Source of the DNA: CAJXUU01 sp963975265
GTDB lineage: Bacteria > Bacteroidota > Bacteroidia > Chitinophagales > Saprospiraceae
DNA length: 64,000 bases
Reading direction: 5' to 3'
Assembly (NCBI GenBank): GCA_963975265.1
Contig: CAXBGT010000002.1
Coordinates: 1-64,000 of the forward strand
The position numbers and the translations under genes were made by a program. Of this stretch, positions 63,589 to 64,000 are shown piece by piece. The notes beneath the pieces are model-generated. The model was not told where the DNA came from. It searched no databases and saw only the letters and a list, made by a program, of their open reading frames with translations. Position 1 is the stretch's first letter. Every line of letters starts with the position of its first letter.

Positions 63589-64000
63589 TTACCTATTGGA
63601 TTCTATAGCATCAAAGGAAATAACAAGGCTTAAGAATGGTCAGTTGTCTAAATTGGAAGATGATCTATCAATAGAAGAACCACTAGAGATAAGAATTCGG
63701 TATCATACAAGTCATGGAATATACAGAACAGTTAGCATAGCTGTGACGATGAGGACACCTGGTACTGATGAATTTCTTGCCAGAGGTTTCTTATTTACTG
63801 AAGGTATGGTTTCAGATCAATCTCAAATAGTCGAAGCAAAACAAACTGAACCTAATATAATTGAGGTGTTACTTGGGGAGGATGTGCAATTTAACCCAAG
63901 TCAGTTCAGTCGAAACTTTTACACTACATCAAGCTGCGGAGTTTGTGGTAAAGCTTCTATTGAGAGTATACATTCAGAGACAATACATCTTCCATGGAAA
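63581..64000 (+). CDS. fdhD: Formate dehydrogenase accessory sulfurtransferase FdhD (partial, runs off the window)
   Basis: The frame is open for 140 codons to the end of the window. A-R-G-F-L-F-T-E-G near residue 71 and S-S-C-G-V-C-G-K near residues 119-126, with the sulfur-carrying cysteines, are diagnostic of FdhD. It transfers sulfur from IscS to the molybdenum cofactor of formate dehydrogenase. The start overlaps the preceding gene by 8 bp. The C-terminal half lies beyond 64000. Confidence 0.92.
   Translation, partial: MDNYLLDSIASKEITRLKNGQLSKLEDDLSIEEPLEIRIRYHTSHGIYRTVSIAVTMRTPGTDEFLARGFLFTEGMVSDQSQIVEAKQTEPNIIEVLLGEDVQFNPSQFSRNFYTTSSCGVCGKASIESIHSETIHLPWK

Noticed and set aside
1..64000. 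tRNA, rRNA and riboswitch genes
   Set aside because: I looked for cloverleaf-like anticodon and T-arm patterns (for instance GTTCGAATC) and for long conserved leader structures in the gaps; none was convincing by eye.

Overview
The window looks like a chromosomal segment from a Bacteroidota bacterium, possibly of the Saprospiria/Cytophagia type. Supporting signs are an AT-rich sequence, a type IX secretion (T9SS) C-terminal sorting domain (2447-4303), many lipoproteins and PorT-like outer-membrane barrels, Bacteroidota-type promoters (TTG-N19-TAnnTTTG, clearest at 23431-23460), sphingolipid genes, and Bacteroidota-restricted families such as DUF3822 and DUF4833. The placement below phylum is a guess.

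Region 1 (about 1-16.5 kb) is accessory DNA. Genes are sparse and mostly unrecognised. They include a secreted metzincin-like T9SS protein, a lipoprotein of the Porphyromonas-type arginine/agmatine deiminase family, an IS110-family element whose transposase has an in-frame amber codon, a LysR regulator facing two tiny basic ORFs, a stub of a 2-hydroxyacid dehydrogenase cut off by IS21-like terminal repeats, several lipoproteins and a TonB C-terminal-domain protein. A non-coding repeat of about 540 bp occurs twice (1319-1860 and 4772-5400), with a third partial copy at 15153-15372.

Region 2 (about 16.8-44.9 kb) is mostly ordinary core genome: RluA-type pseudouridine synthase, a RibF-glycosyltransferase fusion, DinB-like and RNase H-like proteins, a lipoprotein/Sco1/cytochrome c operon, DASH cryptochrome, DUF389, LolD, RelA/SpoT with Fur and Ung, NhaC, Mrp with NifU-type scaffold and PyrF, an alpha/beta hydrolase, DUF423, DUF697, TsaD, and DUF3822 with RsmD.

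Region 3 (about 44.9-56.4 kb, nearly all on the minus strand) is lipid and envelope biosynthesis. Its centre is a tight seven-gene operon (53289 to 46349, closed by a terminator at 46289-46324): CDP-alcohol phosphatidyltransferase, DUF4833, PAP2-type inositol phosphorylceramide synthase, serine palmitoyltransferase, GNAT-like bacterial ceramide synthase, NAD-dependent epimerase (ceramide reductase type) and myo-inositol-1-phosphate synthase. Together they could make inositol phosphoceramide from glucose-6-phosphate, serine and acyl donors. A diacylglycerol/ceramide-type lipid kinase and a GtrA flippase follow the terminator; a heptose-7-phosphate kinase and Kdo transferase lie upstream.

Region 4 (about 56.9-64 kb, plus strand) holds QueD/PTPS, FabD, YqgE, an FtsE-like ATPase, a decayed gene region, XerD, a lipoprotein with a HExxH motif, a voltage-gated-type cation channel with a C-terminal zinc ribbon, a small unknown gene, and the start of FdhD running off the window end. 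I found no tRNA, rRNA or CRISPR array.
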